Positions 46,122 to 55,921 are shown, numbered from the stretch's first letter. The stretch: DNA of 64,000 bases from Woeseiaceae bacterium (GCA_021773135.1 JAJFKP010000004.1:165656-229655); one strand, 5' to 3'. The notes: generated by a model not told the origin, from the letters alone. Made by a program: numbers and translations.

Positions 46122-46892
46122 ATGAATGACGTAGCAATTGCTTTCGCCAAACTCGCAGGAATCGGAAAAGCGGCACAAGCTGTTATTGATGACCACGCCA
46201 TAAGCCGCGGCCGACCAATTAGCGCTTTTTCGCCGGACTTAGTTGCACAACATTTTCTTGGAGCTGAAGCTAATCTTCAAATTCTTCAAGTACAAATGGG
46301 CGGGCTTTATGGAGACTTTCCTAGCATAAATACGGCCGCTGAAAAGGACATGACCGAGGGTGCTTCGCATCTGCGTTTCTATAGTCGCCATCAATTGCTT
46401 GGACTAATTCGTACAATCGACCAGATTTTTGAGATCAGGAGTCACAGTGAGTTAGCAGTTCCGGAGAGCACCGAGCAAAGTCCCAGAGTCTTCATCACTC
46501 ATGGTAGGGCAAACGACTGGCGCGAAGTTCAATCCTTTATCGAAAAGGACATAGGTCTGCCGACGCTTGAGTTAGCTCAAGAGCCCAATCTAGGAAGGAC
46601 CGTAATACAAAAACTCGATCAGGAATCGTCTCGGTGCAACTTCGCCGTCATTGTAATGACTGGCGATGACGCAGACTCAGATGGTAATCGACGCGCCCGC
46701 GAAAATGTCATGCACGAGATTGGCTTTTTTCAAGGCAAATTTGGGATGAACTCTATTTGTCTATTACACGAAGAAGGAACGAGCATTCCAAGCAACATTC
46801 ATGGTCTCGTCTACATTCCGTTCACCAAAGACACGGTTAGCGCGACTTTCAGTCTGATACAACGAGAGCTGAAGAGTTTTTATGGACTCTAG
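46122..46892 (+). CDS. TIR-like nucleotide-binding protein (PF10137 / CAP12-Pycsar type)
   Basis: 256 aa. The N-terminal ~115 residues are of unknown fold, helical. From ~124 the TIR-like domain: RVFITHGRANDWREVQSFIEKD, LELAQEPNLGRTVIQKLDQ, FAVIVMTGDDADSD, RARENVMHEIGFFQGKFG (with the conserved, probably catalytic Glu) and IPSNIHGLVYIPF. Family members degrade NAD when activated during phage defence. No nucleotide cyclase is encoded nearby, so the activator would have to come from the N-terminal domain or from the neighbouring helicases. Own weak leader; no strong ribosome-binding site. Confidence 0.88.
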   Translation: MNDVAIAFAKLAGIGKAAQAVIDDHAISRGRPISAFSPDLVAQHFLGAEANLQILQVQMGGLYGDFPSINTAAEKDMTEGASHLRFYSRHQLLGLIRTIDQIFEIRSHSELAVPESTEQSPRVFITHGRANDWREVQSFIEKDIGLPTLELAQEPNLGRTVIQKLDQESSRCNFAVIVMTGDDADSDGNRRARENVMHEIGFFQGKFGMNSICLLHEEGTSIPSNIHGLVYIPFTKDTVSATFSLIQRELKSFYGL

Positions 46893-46905
46893 CGAACGCG
46901 ATGTT

Positions 46906-46982
46906 CGCGCTAATTTTGCGTTAATGAGCTGTGCAGAGTTGTGCGTTGTGAGGCAGATTAGGGAACGGGCGCCCCGCTAACT
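46906..46982 (+). repeat. Island-end element, internal copy (R2)
   Basis: 77 bp, aligning without gaps and about three-quarters identical by hand to 55762-55838 (R1, next to attR). A tRNA T-arm-like GGTTCGACTCC follows at 46987-46997, but no att core remains at the expected 112-bp distance. It sits between the TIR-like gene and the DUF3427 helicase gene and looks like the scar of an earlier integration end. Confidence 0.6.
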
Positions 46983-47178
46983 TATAGGTTCGACTCCAAG
47001 ACAAACGAATCGCAGCGCGTATTCAAGTAGCACAGCGATCCGCAGAAGGGCGCTTTTATTCCAAGCTCCCTTGAATGGAGCCATCGCGATTCAATCGCGA
47101 TTACGACAGCAAGAGGCAAAACGCACGTAATCGGCTATTATCCTGACGAGGCGTGCTCCAGATCGAAGGAAAACTGCG

Positions 47179-50100
47179 GTGGAAAGTAAGTCCAAGCGCT
47201 TCTCAAGCGGCCTCTACGAGCAACTGATTACTGAAGAATTAGAGGCAGCTCTAACGGGCGTCGGCGATTCGCAGGCAGTGTCTCGATCGAGCCTTCGAAG
47301 TGCTGATGCGCCCGATCGTTTGGCTCTCCATCTTTCCCGCTTGGTGGAGATCGCGGTTGCAGGTATCGACGACAAGGAACGGTCGGAAAGAGGTTTGCGG
47401 CTAGTACGAGAACTTGCAACACATATAGCGGACTTCCTCCAGCGCGCGGACTTGGTGACCGAGGCGCCCGTCCTGAATGAGACGATGCTCAATGCAATCT
47501 TGGGCCGCAATCCAGATGGTTCGGTGAAAAAGATAGAGTCACCGCTTATCCCTTTACTCGATACAACCTTACTCACTAACGCACACGGAGAGCCGCGAGT
47601 CGGGCATCAACTTGCGACTGAAATCGAATCCTCTGAAAGTATCGATCTCATCATGGCGTTCATTCGTCGCTCCGGCATCAGGCCTTTCGCGAACGCATTT
47701 CGACGGCACTGTGAGGCGGGGCGGAAGCTACGAGTTCTCACCACGACGTACACTGGATCAACCGAGCAGGCGGCCTTACAAGAGCTGGTCGACATGGGCG
47801 CCGACGTTCATGTGTCCTACGACACGAGCGGAACGAGATTGCATGCCAAGGCATGGCTTTTTCATCGACTAGGCGGTATGTCCACAGCGTACATCGGATC
47901 TTCAAATCTAACGCACCAAGCGCAACGTACCGGACTTGAGTGGAACGTTCGCGTTTCAGGCGCGCGAAACCCGTCTGTTGTGGAAAAGATGGCTGCGGTT
48001 TTCGATAGCTACTGGGAAGGGGGCGACTTTCAACCATTTGACGCGGAAGAGTTTGCGGCTCATACCGAGAGCCAATCGTCTGACACAGGTACGTTGCTGG
48101 CGCCGATAGAAATTCGATTGTATCCGTTTCAGGAGCGCCTTCTGGAGCAAGTTGCAGTGGCAAGGGAGCGAGGCCGTCACGCGAACCTACTAGTGGCGGC
48201 CACCGGCACCGGCAAGACCGTAATGGCCGCGGTGGACTACGCCCGAGTGTCAAAGTCCTTGCAGAGGTCTAGGCTTCTATTTGTTGCCCACAGCAAGGAG
48301 ATTCTTGATCAAAGTCTCGTGACATTTCGCCACGCAGTGCGCGACGGCGATTTCGGTGAACTATGGGTTGGCGGCGAAACGCCAAATCATTGGGACCATG
48401 TGTTCGCCTCAATTCAAAGTCTCAATGCGAGTGGTCTCAAGCACTTGGATCCAGAGCACTTCGATGTAGTGATCGTAGATGAGTTTCATCATGGAGCGGC
48501 TAAATCCTATGAGAGATTCTTGGAATTCATTAAACCCAAGGAACTGCTCGCATTGACGGCGACGCCGGAGCGAGCCGATGGATTGGATATTCTTAGGTGG
48601 TTTGATGGCCGCATCGCCGCTGAACTGCGATTGTGGGACGCGATCGACCAAGGTCGATTAGTGCCCTTTGATTACTACGGAGTTCACGACAATAGCGACC
48701 TTACAGGTGTAACGTGGAAGCGTGGCAAGGGCTATGACGCTAATGAGCTAACAAACGTCTACACCTCAGATGATGCCTGGGCCAAACTTGTACTCGCACA
48801 GCTGGAAAGGCGCGTTAGCAGCTTAGCCGAAGTCAAGGCGTTGGGGTTTTGCGTGAGCATCGCCCATGCGCAGTTCATGGCAAAGGTATTTGATGATCAT
48901 GGCGTCGCTGCGAAAGCTATATGGGGCAATACGCCTGCAGCCGATCGTAAGTCCGCGCTTAATGAATTGCGGCGAGGTGACATCCAGGTCATTTTTTCCG
49001 TCGATCTGTTCAATGAAGGCGTTGATATTCCGAACGTCGATACTTTATTGCTACTGCGTCCAACCGAAAGTCCGGTCCTGTTTTTGCAGCAACTAGGGCG
49101 TGGTCTGAGAAAAGCTGACGGTAAGGTGTCTTGTACCGTACTGGACTTCATCGGCCAACATCGTCGCGAGTTCAAGATTCACCCGAAGCTACAGGCATTT
49201 CTGGGAGGCTCTCGCCGCAACGTTCAGCGGCAGGTGGAAAGCGGCTTTCCGTTTCTACCAACCGGGTGCCATATGGATTTGGAACCGAAGGCACAAGAAG
49301 TTGTACTTCGAAGCATACGTAATGCGGTGCCGTCGCAGTGGCTAGCCAAGGTCAGCGAACTGAGGGCTCTCGCCGCCGAAGGAGTTTCGTCACTTGCGGG
49401 TTTTATTGAACACAGTGGACTTGAATTGGACGATATCTACCGGGGGAATCATAGCTGGTCAGAACTCAGTGAGGCCGCGGGGTTGGAGACGCATCCGCCC
49501 GGCCCCAGCGAGAATATTCTTCGTAGAGCTTGTGGCCGAATCGATCATGTAAATGATTTCTTGCGCCTAAATGCCTATCGCGAATTCCTAAGTCTTGAAT
49601 TAACGCCAAAGTATTCGGACCTTCATGCAAGGGAGGCGCGATTTGCTCGAATGCTGGTCGCCCAAGTCTGCGCACAAGCTCTGAAAATCGATAGTTCCTT
49701 GCAAGAAGGTATCAACTTGCTTTGGAAGCACCCCCAAGTGCGGGCCGAATTAATTGAGCTGCTTGGCATTCTTGAATCACAGGTTAGTCACATAAATACA
49801 CCATTGTCGACTCATCCTGATGTTCCATTGCAGATACATGGCCAGTACACGCGCATCGAAATTTTGGCGGCGACTGATCCTCGCGACCGCGGGAAGACGC
49901 AAGCGTGGCGGGAAGGAGTTTATTGGCTGAAAGACATTGAAACAGACATGATGTTATTCACGTTGGATAAGACTAGCGGCCAATTCTCGCCGACGACGCG
50001 ATACCGAGATTATGCGATCAGTCGTGATCTCATTCACTGGGAAAGTCAAAGTATGACGGGTGCTGAGAGCCCAACTGGGACGCGTTATAGAAACCAGAAT

Positions 50101-50280
50101 GAAGCGGGTACTCATGTTCTACTATTCGCGAGAGAAAACTCAGACGATCGAGCATTCTGGTTTTTGGGCGGCGCCGACTTCGTCAAATATGAAGGTGAGA
50201 AGCCAATGGCAGTGACTTGGCGATTACATCATTCTCTGCCAGGGGATTTGTACGCCTCATTCGCGGCGGCGGTGGCTTGA
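47179..50280 (+). CDS. PLD-nuclease / DEAD-box helicase / DUF3427 protein
   Basis: 1033 aa, GTG start with GAAGGA upstream. A PLD-type nuclease domain at ~140-290 with HxK motif (TRLHAKAW ~221, GSSNLTHQA); an SF2 helicase with Walker A AATGTGKTVMAA (~340), DEFH box VIVDEFHHGAAKS (~432), LALTATPERADG, and motif VI QQLGRGLRKADGK (~636); and a C-terminal DUF3427 region (~750-1033) ending HHSLPGDLYASFAAAVA. All catalytic motifs are intact and the length is typical of the family. This architecture is common in defence islands and resembles a nuclease-coupled DNA translocase; its mechanism is not established. Confidence 0.9.
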   Translation: MESKSKRFSSGLYEQLITEELEAALTGVGDSQAVSRSSLRSADAPDRLALHLSRLVEIAVAGIDDKERSERGLRLVRELATHIADFLQRADLVTEAPVLNETMLNAILGRNPDGSVKKIESPLIPLLDTTLLTNAHGEPRVGHQLATEIESSESIDLIMAFIRRSGIRPFANAFRRHCEAGRKLRVLTTTYTGSTEQAALQELVDMGADVHVSYDTSGTRLHAKAWLFHRLGGMSTAYIGSSNLTHQAQRTGLEWNVRVSGARNPSVVEKMAAVFDSYWEGGDFQPFDAEEFAAHTESQSSDTGTLLAPIEIRLYPFQERLLEQVAVARERGRHANLLVAATGTGKTVMAAVDYARVSKSLQRSRLLFVAHSKEILDQSLVTFRHAVRDGDFGELWVGGETPNHWDHVFASIQSLNASGLKHLDPEHFDVVIVDEFHHGAAKSYERFLEFIKPKELLALTATPERADGLDILRWFDGRIAAELRLWDAIDQGRLVPFDYYGVHDNSDLTGVTWKRGKGYDANELTNVYTSDDAWAKLVLAQLERRVSSLAEVKALGFCVSIAHAQFMAKVFDDHGVAAKAIWGNTPAADRKSALNELRRGDIQVIFSVDLFNEGVDIPNVDTLLLLRPTESPVLFLQQLGRGLRKADGKVSCTVLDFIGQHRREFKIHPKLQAFLGGSRRNVQRQVESGFPFLPTGCHMDLEPKAQEVVLRSIRNAVPSQWLAKVSELRALAAEGVSSLAGFIEHSGLELDDIYRGNHSWSELSEAAGLETHPPGPSENILRRACGRIDHVNDFLRLNAYREFLSLELTPKYSDLHAREARFARMLVAQVCAQALKIDSSLQEGINLLWKHPQVRAELIELLGILESQVSHINTPLSTHPDVPLQIHGQYTRIEILAATDPRDRGKTQAWREGVYWLKDIETDMMLFTLDKTSGQFSPTTRYRDYAISRDLIHWESQSMTGAESPTGTRYRNQNEAGTHVLLFARENSDDRAFWFLGGADFVKYEGEKPMAVTWRLHHSLPGDLYASFAAAVA

Positions 50281-50295
50281 AGTGCTAAACGGAGA

Positions 50296-50341
50296 ATAGG
50301 GGTCGAACCGAGGTTTTCGTTAATGTCGGTTCGACCTCTAT
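50296..50341. repeat. GGTCGAACC palindrome, copy a
   Basis: ATAGGGGTCGAACCGA and TCGGTTCGACCTCTAT face each other across 14 bases, just after the DUF3427 gene. One of four related hairpins in the window (also 56441, 58185 and 58398). Confidence 0.75.
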
Positions 50342-50438
50342 GCCGCACTCAAGGGCGACGATTACGTGTCCACCGTCACAGACACCGATCAAATGGTTTG
50401 AGAAAATCACATCTATTCAATAGGATACTGATCATGCG

Positions 50439-53400
50439 GTGTTTCCAGCGTCCCTGCGGCTGGATGCTCTTGGTAACAAATGGCCAGTCCTCCGGAGACA
50501 TGGTGTGCCGGAAACCAGCGGACGAACGAAATCCGACCGATTCCTATCTCGAGGCGTATCAATCGACCTCGAAGTCGGTCGCAATGATGGCCATATCCAT
50601 CGGTTCGCGGCTGTACGATTAGAGAATAGCGATTCATTTACATTCTCTGGCGGGGATCTTCAGTCCGCCTTGAAGCGTCTAGATCAGTTTGTCGACGGTG
50701 CCGAATATCTCCTCGGCCACAACCTGATTGAATTCGACGCGACTCACCTCGCTGCGGCAAATCCGGATCTACGACTCCTTAAGCTACCTCGGGTAGACAC
50801 GCTTCGCCTCAACCCACTGTGCTTTCCTCGCAACCCATACCATCACCTCGTCAAGCACTACCAGGATGCTGGCCTCAAGCGAGCGCAACTTAACGACCCC
50901 AAGCTCGATGCTGAGCTAACGCAAGAACTCCTTAAGGATCAGTATCAAGCACTCTGGGAAATGCAGGAGAGCGACCCGAATCTGGCGATTGCCTTGCATT
51001 GGCTCACAACCGCCGATGAAGACTCAATTGGCATGGGGTCTCTGTTCACCGAGGTGAGGCAATCGTCCCGGCCCACATCGCAGGAGGCTCAATCAGCAAT
51101 CCGTCAGAGGTTCGATGGTGCGATCTGCCGCACACACGGCAAGCAGTTGCTTGCCCAACTCGAAGTGAAGCCATGGTCAATGGCATATGCGCTCTCGTGG
51201 CTTTCAGTTGCGGGCGGCAACTCTGTTGTTTCGCCGTGGGTACGACATGCTTTCCCGGAGACCATGCGCATTGTTCAGCTGTTGCGCGACTCTGCCTGTA
51301 TGGATCCATCCTGTCAGTGGTGTCGTACAAGGCACGATGCGTGCGCCGAGCTTGAGCGATGGTTCGGATTCGAAGGTTTCCGGCCGGAGCCCGCGGATGC
51401 GGATGGACATCCGTTGCAGCAGGCAATTGTGGAAGCCGCAATGGCGGGTCAACATGTCCTCGGAGTTCTTCCGACGGGAACTGGGAAGTCAATCTGCTAT
51501 CAGGTTCCGGCGCTTTCCCGGTACGACAAGACCGGTTCCATAACCGTGGTGATTTCACCGCTCGTTGCCTTAATGAGCGACCAGGTTGCTGGCCTCGAAA
51601 GCAAGGGAATTTCAAATTGCGCTGCGCTTAACGGCCTGTTGTCGATGCCTGAACGCTCCGACGTGCTCGATCGCGTGCGCCTCGGTGAGGTATCCATCCT
51701 GATTATCTCCCCCGAGCAACTTCGCAGTCGAGCCTTGAGGCGCGTGCTCGAACAGCGCGAGATTGGAGGTTGGGTGCTCGACGAAGCGCACTGTCTTTCC
51801 AAATGGGGGCACGACTTTCGGCCTGACTACCGATTCGTAGGACGCTACATAAAAGAGCGAGCGGGCGAGGCGCCAATCCCGCCGATATTGTGTCTCACGG
51901 CTACGGCCAAACCCGATGTCATGAGAGAGATTGTTACCTACTTTCGCGAGAGCCTGAATGTCGAGCTTACAAGCTACGATGGCGGAAGTTCGCGTGACAA
52001 CCTAGATTTCGTTGTGTTGCAAACGACGCCGGCAGAGAAGTTCGCGCGAGTGTTCCAAGTCATCGAGACGGACCTTCGCGATAACATTCCGGGCGGCGCC
52101 ATCGTTTACTGCGCAACGCGGAGCAATACGGAGGAACTGGCCGAGTTCCTACGCGCGAAGCGTATTGTCGCGGAGCACTTCCACGCTGGCTTGCCGCCCG
52201 AGACGAAGAAGGGTGTTCTAAATCGGTTCATAAGTGGCGAGATTCGTGTCATCGCTGCGACGAATGCTTTCGGCATGGGCATTGACAAGCCCGACGTCCG
52301 ACTAGTCGTACATTCTGATATCCCGAGTTCCCTGGAGAATTATCTGCAGGAGGCCGGTCGTGCCGGCCGAGATCGCGAGCCGGCGCGCTGCGTGCTCCTC
52401 TATACGCGCGAAGACGTGGAGAGGCAGTTCGGTATGTCGGCAAGCTCGCGACTCAACAGGCAAGAAATTCAGGGCATCTTGCGGGCGCTGAGACGAATCG
52501 ATCGCAAGAAGCGTCTTGGGGGAGAGGTCGTCGCGACTACGGGCGAGATTCTGCTGGACGACCAGGAGGGCGCGTTCGAGCGAGACGATGTCACGGACGA
52601 CACAAGAGTTCGCACAGCCGTCTCCTGGCTCGAAGAGTCGAAGTTGTTGCGACGCGACGAGAACCGCGTGGCGTTGTTCCCCTCCTCATTGCGGGTGACA
52701 AGCCTTGATGAGGCGCGTCAGCGCTTGAAGAGGCCTAGTATTGTCGAGTCCTATGCCGAACAGCTACTCAAGATCGTAGCTGCGTTGTTCCAGGCCAATC
52801 CTGATGACGGCGTCTCCACGGACGAGCTCATGGGGCTTACAGGTCTTTCCTCCAAGGGCGTATGTAAGGCGATGCACGACCTTGAGGCGATTGGAATTGC
52901 GAGCAATGACACACCGCTCACGGCCTTCGTGCACGCGGGCGTGGAACGATCGTCGATCAACCGGCTCGAGGCCGCAATGGAGCTCGAGAGTGCGATGATC
53001 GCAAAGTTGCAGGAGCTGGCGCCAGAGCTTGATCGCAGCGAGTCGTCGGTGTTGCATGTCCGCAGTCTGACCCAGGCGTTGATCGATGACGGAATAGAAT
53101 CGGCGCTACCTGAGAGGCTGCGCCGCATACTGAAAAGTCTATCCAAGGACGATCATGGCGAGGACATTGGGCGCGGAAGTCTAAGTCTGCGCTCCCTAAA
53201 TCGTGAAACGATTCGCGTCACGCTTTTACGTTCCTGGTCGGCGCTATCTAAAACGGCGGAGCTTCGGCGCAAGGCGGCGCAGGCGATACTCACGACGCTG
53301 TTGAGTAGTTTGCCGCAGGGCACGCGCGGTACAGATTTGCTCGTTGAAACGACGTTCGGTGAATTGCGATCCAGCCTTTCCAACGACTTACTGTTGAAAG

Positions 53401-55688
53401 CAGAAATTCGAGACTTCGATCGTCTGTTGGAACACGCATTGTTGTGGCTCCACGAGCAGGAAGTGATCCGCATCAACAAGGGTCTTGTCGTGTTTCGCTC
53501 GGCGATGACGATCCGACTCGACGAACGCGGCGGCTCATTTCTGAAGGCCGATTTCGAGCCGTTGCGGCAGCACTACAGCGAGCAGACAGTGCAGATTCAT
53601 GTGATGGCCGAATACGCAGAGCGCGGGCTCGCGGCGAAGGCCGATGCGGCCCGGCTCGTAATGGACTACTTCGCGCTCTCGAGCGATCAGTTCATTGAGA
53701 AATGGCTGCCTGGACGAGCGAAGGAACTGCGTCGTCAGACGTTGCCCGAAACATGGCGGACTATTGTTGAATCGCTTAGGAATCCTATCCAGCAGCGCAT
53801 CGTGGCGGACGACCGCGAGCAAACAAACGTCCTTGTGCTTGCGGGTCCCGGGTCGGGGAAGACGCGGGTTCTGGTGCACCGAATCGCCTACCTTGTACGC
53901 GTGCGACGAGAGAACCCGCGCGGCATCCTTGCGCTCGCCTACAATCGACATGCGGCAGTCGAGATACGCCAGCGACTTACTGCACTAATCGGCGACGACG
54001 CGCGGCGAGTCACGGTCCTTACATGCCATGCGATGGCGATGCGTCTCACAGGACATTGTCTCATCGGCAAGCGAGCGGACTTCAATGAAGAGACTTTTCG
54101 CGAGATCATCCGGCAGGCCGCGGCACTCGTGCGCGGCGAGGGTCTGTCGCCCGAAGAGGCGGACGATCAGCGCGAGCGGCTGCTTGAAGGTTTCCGCTGG
54201 ATTCTTGTAGACGAGTATCAAGATATCGAAGCGGAGCAATACGAGCTAATCGGCGCACTCGCGGGGATCAGACGAGATGACGAGCAGGGACGGCTGAGCC
54301 TTTTCGCAGTTGGTGATGACGATCAGAATATCTACTCGTTCGCCGGTGCTTCGGTCGAGTTTATTCGACGCTTTGAGAATGACTATGCCGCGAAGCCCGC
54401 CTATCTGACGGATAACTACCGATCGACGGCGAATATCATCACAGCTGGAAACCAGGTTATCGAGCCAGCGCACAATCGGATGAAGGAGCACCATCCGATT
54501 CGGATCGACCGCCGCCGCACGTCAGAACCACCAGGAGGACGGCTCTCGAAATGGGACCCGGTTTCGAACGGATCAGTTCAGGTTCTTTCTGTGGGCGATG
54601 GGTACGAGCAGCAGGCAATCAGCGTGATGACCGAGTTGCAGCGGCTTGCCGCGCTGGTACCGGGTTGGAACTGGGCGGACGCGGCTGTGATAGGACGCAA
54701 TTGGAAGTCGCTGTCGCCGGTTCGAAACTACTGTGAATTGCACGACATACCAGTTCAGTCTGCGGCGGACGAACTGGGCAACCTTTGGAGGTATCGTGAA
54801 GTGCAGGCGTTGGTCGAGGAGCTTCGTTCACCGGGCACCAAGCTAGTCGACGCGGCAGCGCTGCGAAAATTACTGTCAGCTCGAGGGTCTGGACCACATT
54901 GGGCTGCGTTGCGCGAGGGCATAGAAGATTACGGGCTGGATACCGGAGAACAAGAGCAACCGCTCGACCAATTTTTTGAGTGGCTCGTTGATTGGTGCCG
55001 CAGTGTCCATCATCGGCAGACCGGACTGCTGTTGCTGTCGGCCCACCGTGCAAAAGGACTCGAGTTCGAGCATGTCGCTGTGATCGACGGTGATTGGGTC
55101 CGGCCAAGTCGTGGCGAGGATCCGGATGCGCCGAGGCGGCTTTACTACGTTGCAATGACTCGCGCAAAGCAATCGCTGTTGCTGGCACGGATGGATAATC
55201 ATGCACATCCGCTCGATGGAATCGAGAGTGCGCCGGGACTCATATTTAGACAGTCAGAACGACCTGAATCGATTCCGGCTGCGCTTTATCGATTGCATAA
55301 GCGCGCAAAGTTGTCCGAGGTGGATCTCAGCTTTGCAGGTCGGATCCAGGCCGGGAATAAGGTGCATCGATCCATTGAGCGGCTGCAGCCGGGGGATCCA
55401 CTTGAACTGCGGCAGCAGGATGAAAAGTGGGAGCTTTTTGATCTGACCGGAGCATTGGTGGGGCGAATGGCGCGCGCGTTCGAGCTGCCGTCTGACTGGC
55501 AATGTCGCGAGACGAGCGTCGCCGCTGTAGTTACCAGAGGCGAGGCTGATTCGTTACCGGAGTATCGGCAGCATGTTCGAAGTCCGAAGTGGGAGGTTGT
55601 AGTTCCGCAATTTGTTCTTGAACCAAAAGGAACTGGTACCCCAACGAAACGACCCGCTGGTTGGAGCGCGAAGTCGCGTCGCGCGTAG
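50439..55688 (+). CDS. Exonuclease-RecQ-UvrD triple-fusion helicase
   Basis: 1749 aa, probable GTG start at 50439. The N-terminal DEDD-type 3'-5' exonuclease (~40-175) has VSIDLEVG, LLGHNLIEFDATHL and DPKLDAELTQELL. The RecQ-type SF2 helicase (~325-800) has LPTGTGKSICYQ (~344), LDEAHCLSKWGHDFRPDY (~447), ATNAFGMGIDKPDVR and QEAGRAGRDREPAR (~635). Winged-helix-like middle. The UvrD-type SF1 helicase (~1120-1600) has LAGPGSGKTRVLVHR (~1134), VDEYQDIEAEQ, GDDDQNIYSFAGA, AHRAKGLEFEHVAV and YVAMTRAKQSL. A basic C-terminal tail follows. Every motor motif is intact. The base composition looks host-like and the gene adjoins attR. Presumably processes phage or plasmid DNA. Confidence 0.9.
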   Translation: MFPASLRLDALGNKWPVLRRHGVPETSGRTKSDRFLSRGVSIDLEVGRNDGHIHRFAAVRLENSDSFTFSGGDLQSALKRLDQFVDGAEYLLGHNLIEFDATHLAAANPDLRLLKLPRVDTLRLNPLCFPRNPYHHLVKHYQDAGLKRAQLNDPKLDAELTQELLKDQYQALWEMQESDPNLAIALHWLTTADEDSIGMGSLFTEVRQSSRPTSQEAQSAIRQRFDGAICRTHGKQLLAQLEVKPWSMAYALSWLSVAGGNSVVSPWVRHAFPETMRIVQLLRDSACMDPSCQWCRTRHDACAELERWFGFEGFRPEPADADGHPLQQAIVEAAMAGQHVLGVLPTGTGKSICYQVPALSRYDKTGSITVVISPLVALMSDQVAGLESKGISNCAALNGLLSMPERSDVLDRVRLGEVSILIISPEQLRSRALRRVLEQREIGGWVLDEAHCLSKWGHDFRPDYRFVGRYIKERAGEAPIPPILCLTATAKPDVMREIVTYFRESLNVELTSYDGGSSRDNLDFVVLQTTPAEKFARVFQVIETDLRDNIPGGAIVYCATRSNTEELAEFLRAKRIVAEHFHAGLPPETKKGVLNRFISGEIRVIAATNAFGMGIDKPDVRLVVHSDIPSSLENYLQEAGRAGRDREPARCVLLYTREDVERQFGMSASSRLNRQEIQGILRALRRIDRKKRLGGEVVATTGEILLDDQEGAFERDDVTDDTRVRTAVSWLEESKLLRRDENRVALFPSSLRVTSLDEARQRLKRPSIVESYAEQLLKIVAALFQANPDDGVSTDELMGLTGLSSKGVCKAMHDLEAIGIASNDTPLTAFVHAGVERSSINRLEAAMELESAMIAKLQELAPELDRSESSVLHVRSLTQALIDDGIESALPERLRRILKSLSKDDHGEDIGRGSLSLRSLNRETIRVTLLRSWSALSKTAELRRKAAQAILTTLLSSLPQGTRGTDLLVETTFGELRSSLSNDLLLKAEIRDFDRLLEHALLWLHEQEVIRINKGLVVFRSAMTIRLDERGGSFLKADFEPLRQHYSEQTVQIHVMAEYAERGLAAKADAARLVMDYFALSSDQFIEKWLPGRAKELRRQTLPETWRTIVESLRNPIQQRIVADDREQTNVLVLAGPGSGKTRVLVHRIAYLVRVRRENPRGILALAYNRHAAVEIRQRLTALIGDDARRVTVLTCHAMAMRLTGHCLIGKRADFNEETFREIIRQAAALVRGEGLSPEEADDQRERLLEGFRWILVDEYQDIEAEQYELIGALAGIRRDDEQGRLSLFAVGDDDQNIYSFAGASVEFIRRFENDYAAKPAYLTDNYRSTANIITAGNQVIEPAHNRMKEHHPIRIDRRRTSEPPGGRLSKWDPVSNGSVQVLSVGDGYEQQAISVMTELQRLAALVPGWNWADAAVIGRNWKSLSPVRNYCELHDIPVQSAADELGNLWRYREVQALVEELRSPGTKLVDAAALRKLLSARGSGPHWAALREGIEDYGLDTGEQEQPLDQFFEWLVDWCRSVHHRQTGLLLLSAHRAKGLEFEHVAVIDGDWVRPSRGEDPDAPRRLYYVAMTRAKQSLLLARMDNHAHPLDGIESAPGLIFRQSERPESIPAALYRLHKRAKLSEVDLSFAGRIQAGNKVHRSIERLQPGDPLELRQQDEKWELFDLTGALVGRMARAFELPSDWQCRETSVAAVVTRGEADSLPEYRQHVRSPKWEVVVPQFVLEPKGTGTPTKRPAGWSAKSRRA

Positions 55689-55761
55689 CAGATGGTCTCT
55701 GAGATGAAATGCGCCGACTCGAAGTCGGACATCTAGCTTGGCACATGCGTTTCGGAAATCG

Positions 55762-55838
55762 TGCGTGAATTTTGCGTGAACTAGTTGTGCACAGTCCTGC
55801 ATTGTGCTGCAAAATGGGCAACGGACGCCCCGGTAACT
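55762..55838 (+). repeat. Island-end element R1 with arm-type site
   Basis: Begins with TGCGTGAATTTTGCGTGA, identical to the site near attL. The 77-bp unit is repeated at 63659-63735 (about 84% by hand) and 46906-46982 (about 74%). The attR core begins 112 bases after its first base. Confidence 0.7.
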
Positions 55839-55873
55839 CTTTGAAATATAAAGCCTCAGGCGAACCAACTCGC

Positions 55874-55921
55874 GACTGAAAATCCGCGTGTCGGTGGTTC
55901 GATTCCGCCCCTGGCCACCAT
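55874..55921 (+). repeat. attR, 48-bp direct repeat
   Basis: Exact copy of the tRNA-Phe 3' part (34993-35040). The 5' half of the tRNA is missing, so it is not a functional gene. Confidence 0.95.

Noticed and set aside
40164..55688. BREX, DISARM, Zorya, Druantia, Thoeris, CBASS or a restriction-modification system
   Set aside because: No methyltransferase, PglZ, ZorAB, DUF1998 helicase, ThsA or nucleotide cyclase is encoded in the island; the TIR-like protein alone does not make CBASS or Pycsar.
55554..55868. Similar short minus-strand frames at 55.6 kb and 63.5 kb sharing RCPFCxTMQD and YAKFT-like strings
   Set aside because: The similarity is explained by the repeated R1/R3 DNA element at the island end, not by homologous proteins.
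55874..55921. A second tRNA-Phe gene at attR
   Set aside because: Only the 3' portion is present; no acceptor 5' strand or D-arm upstream.
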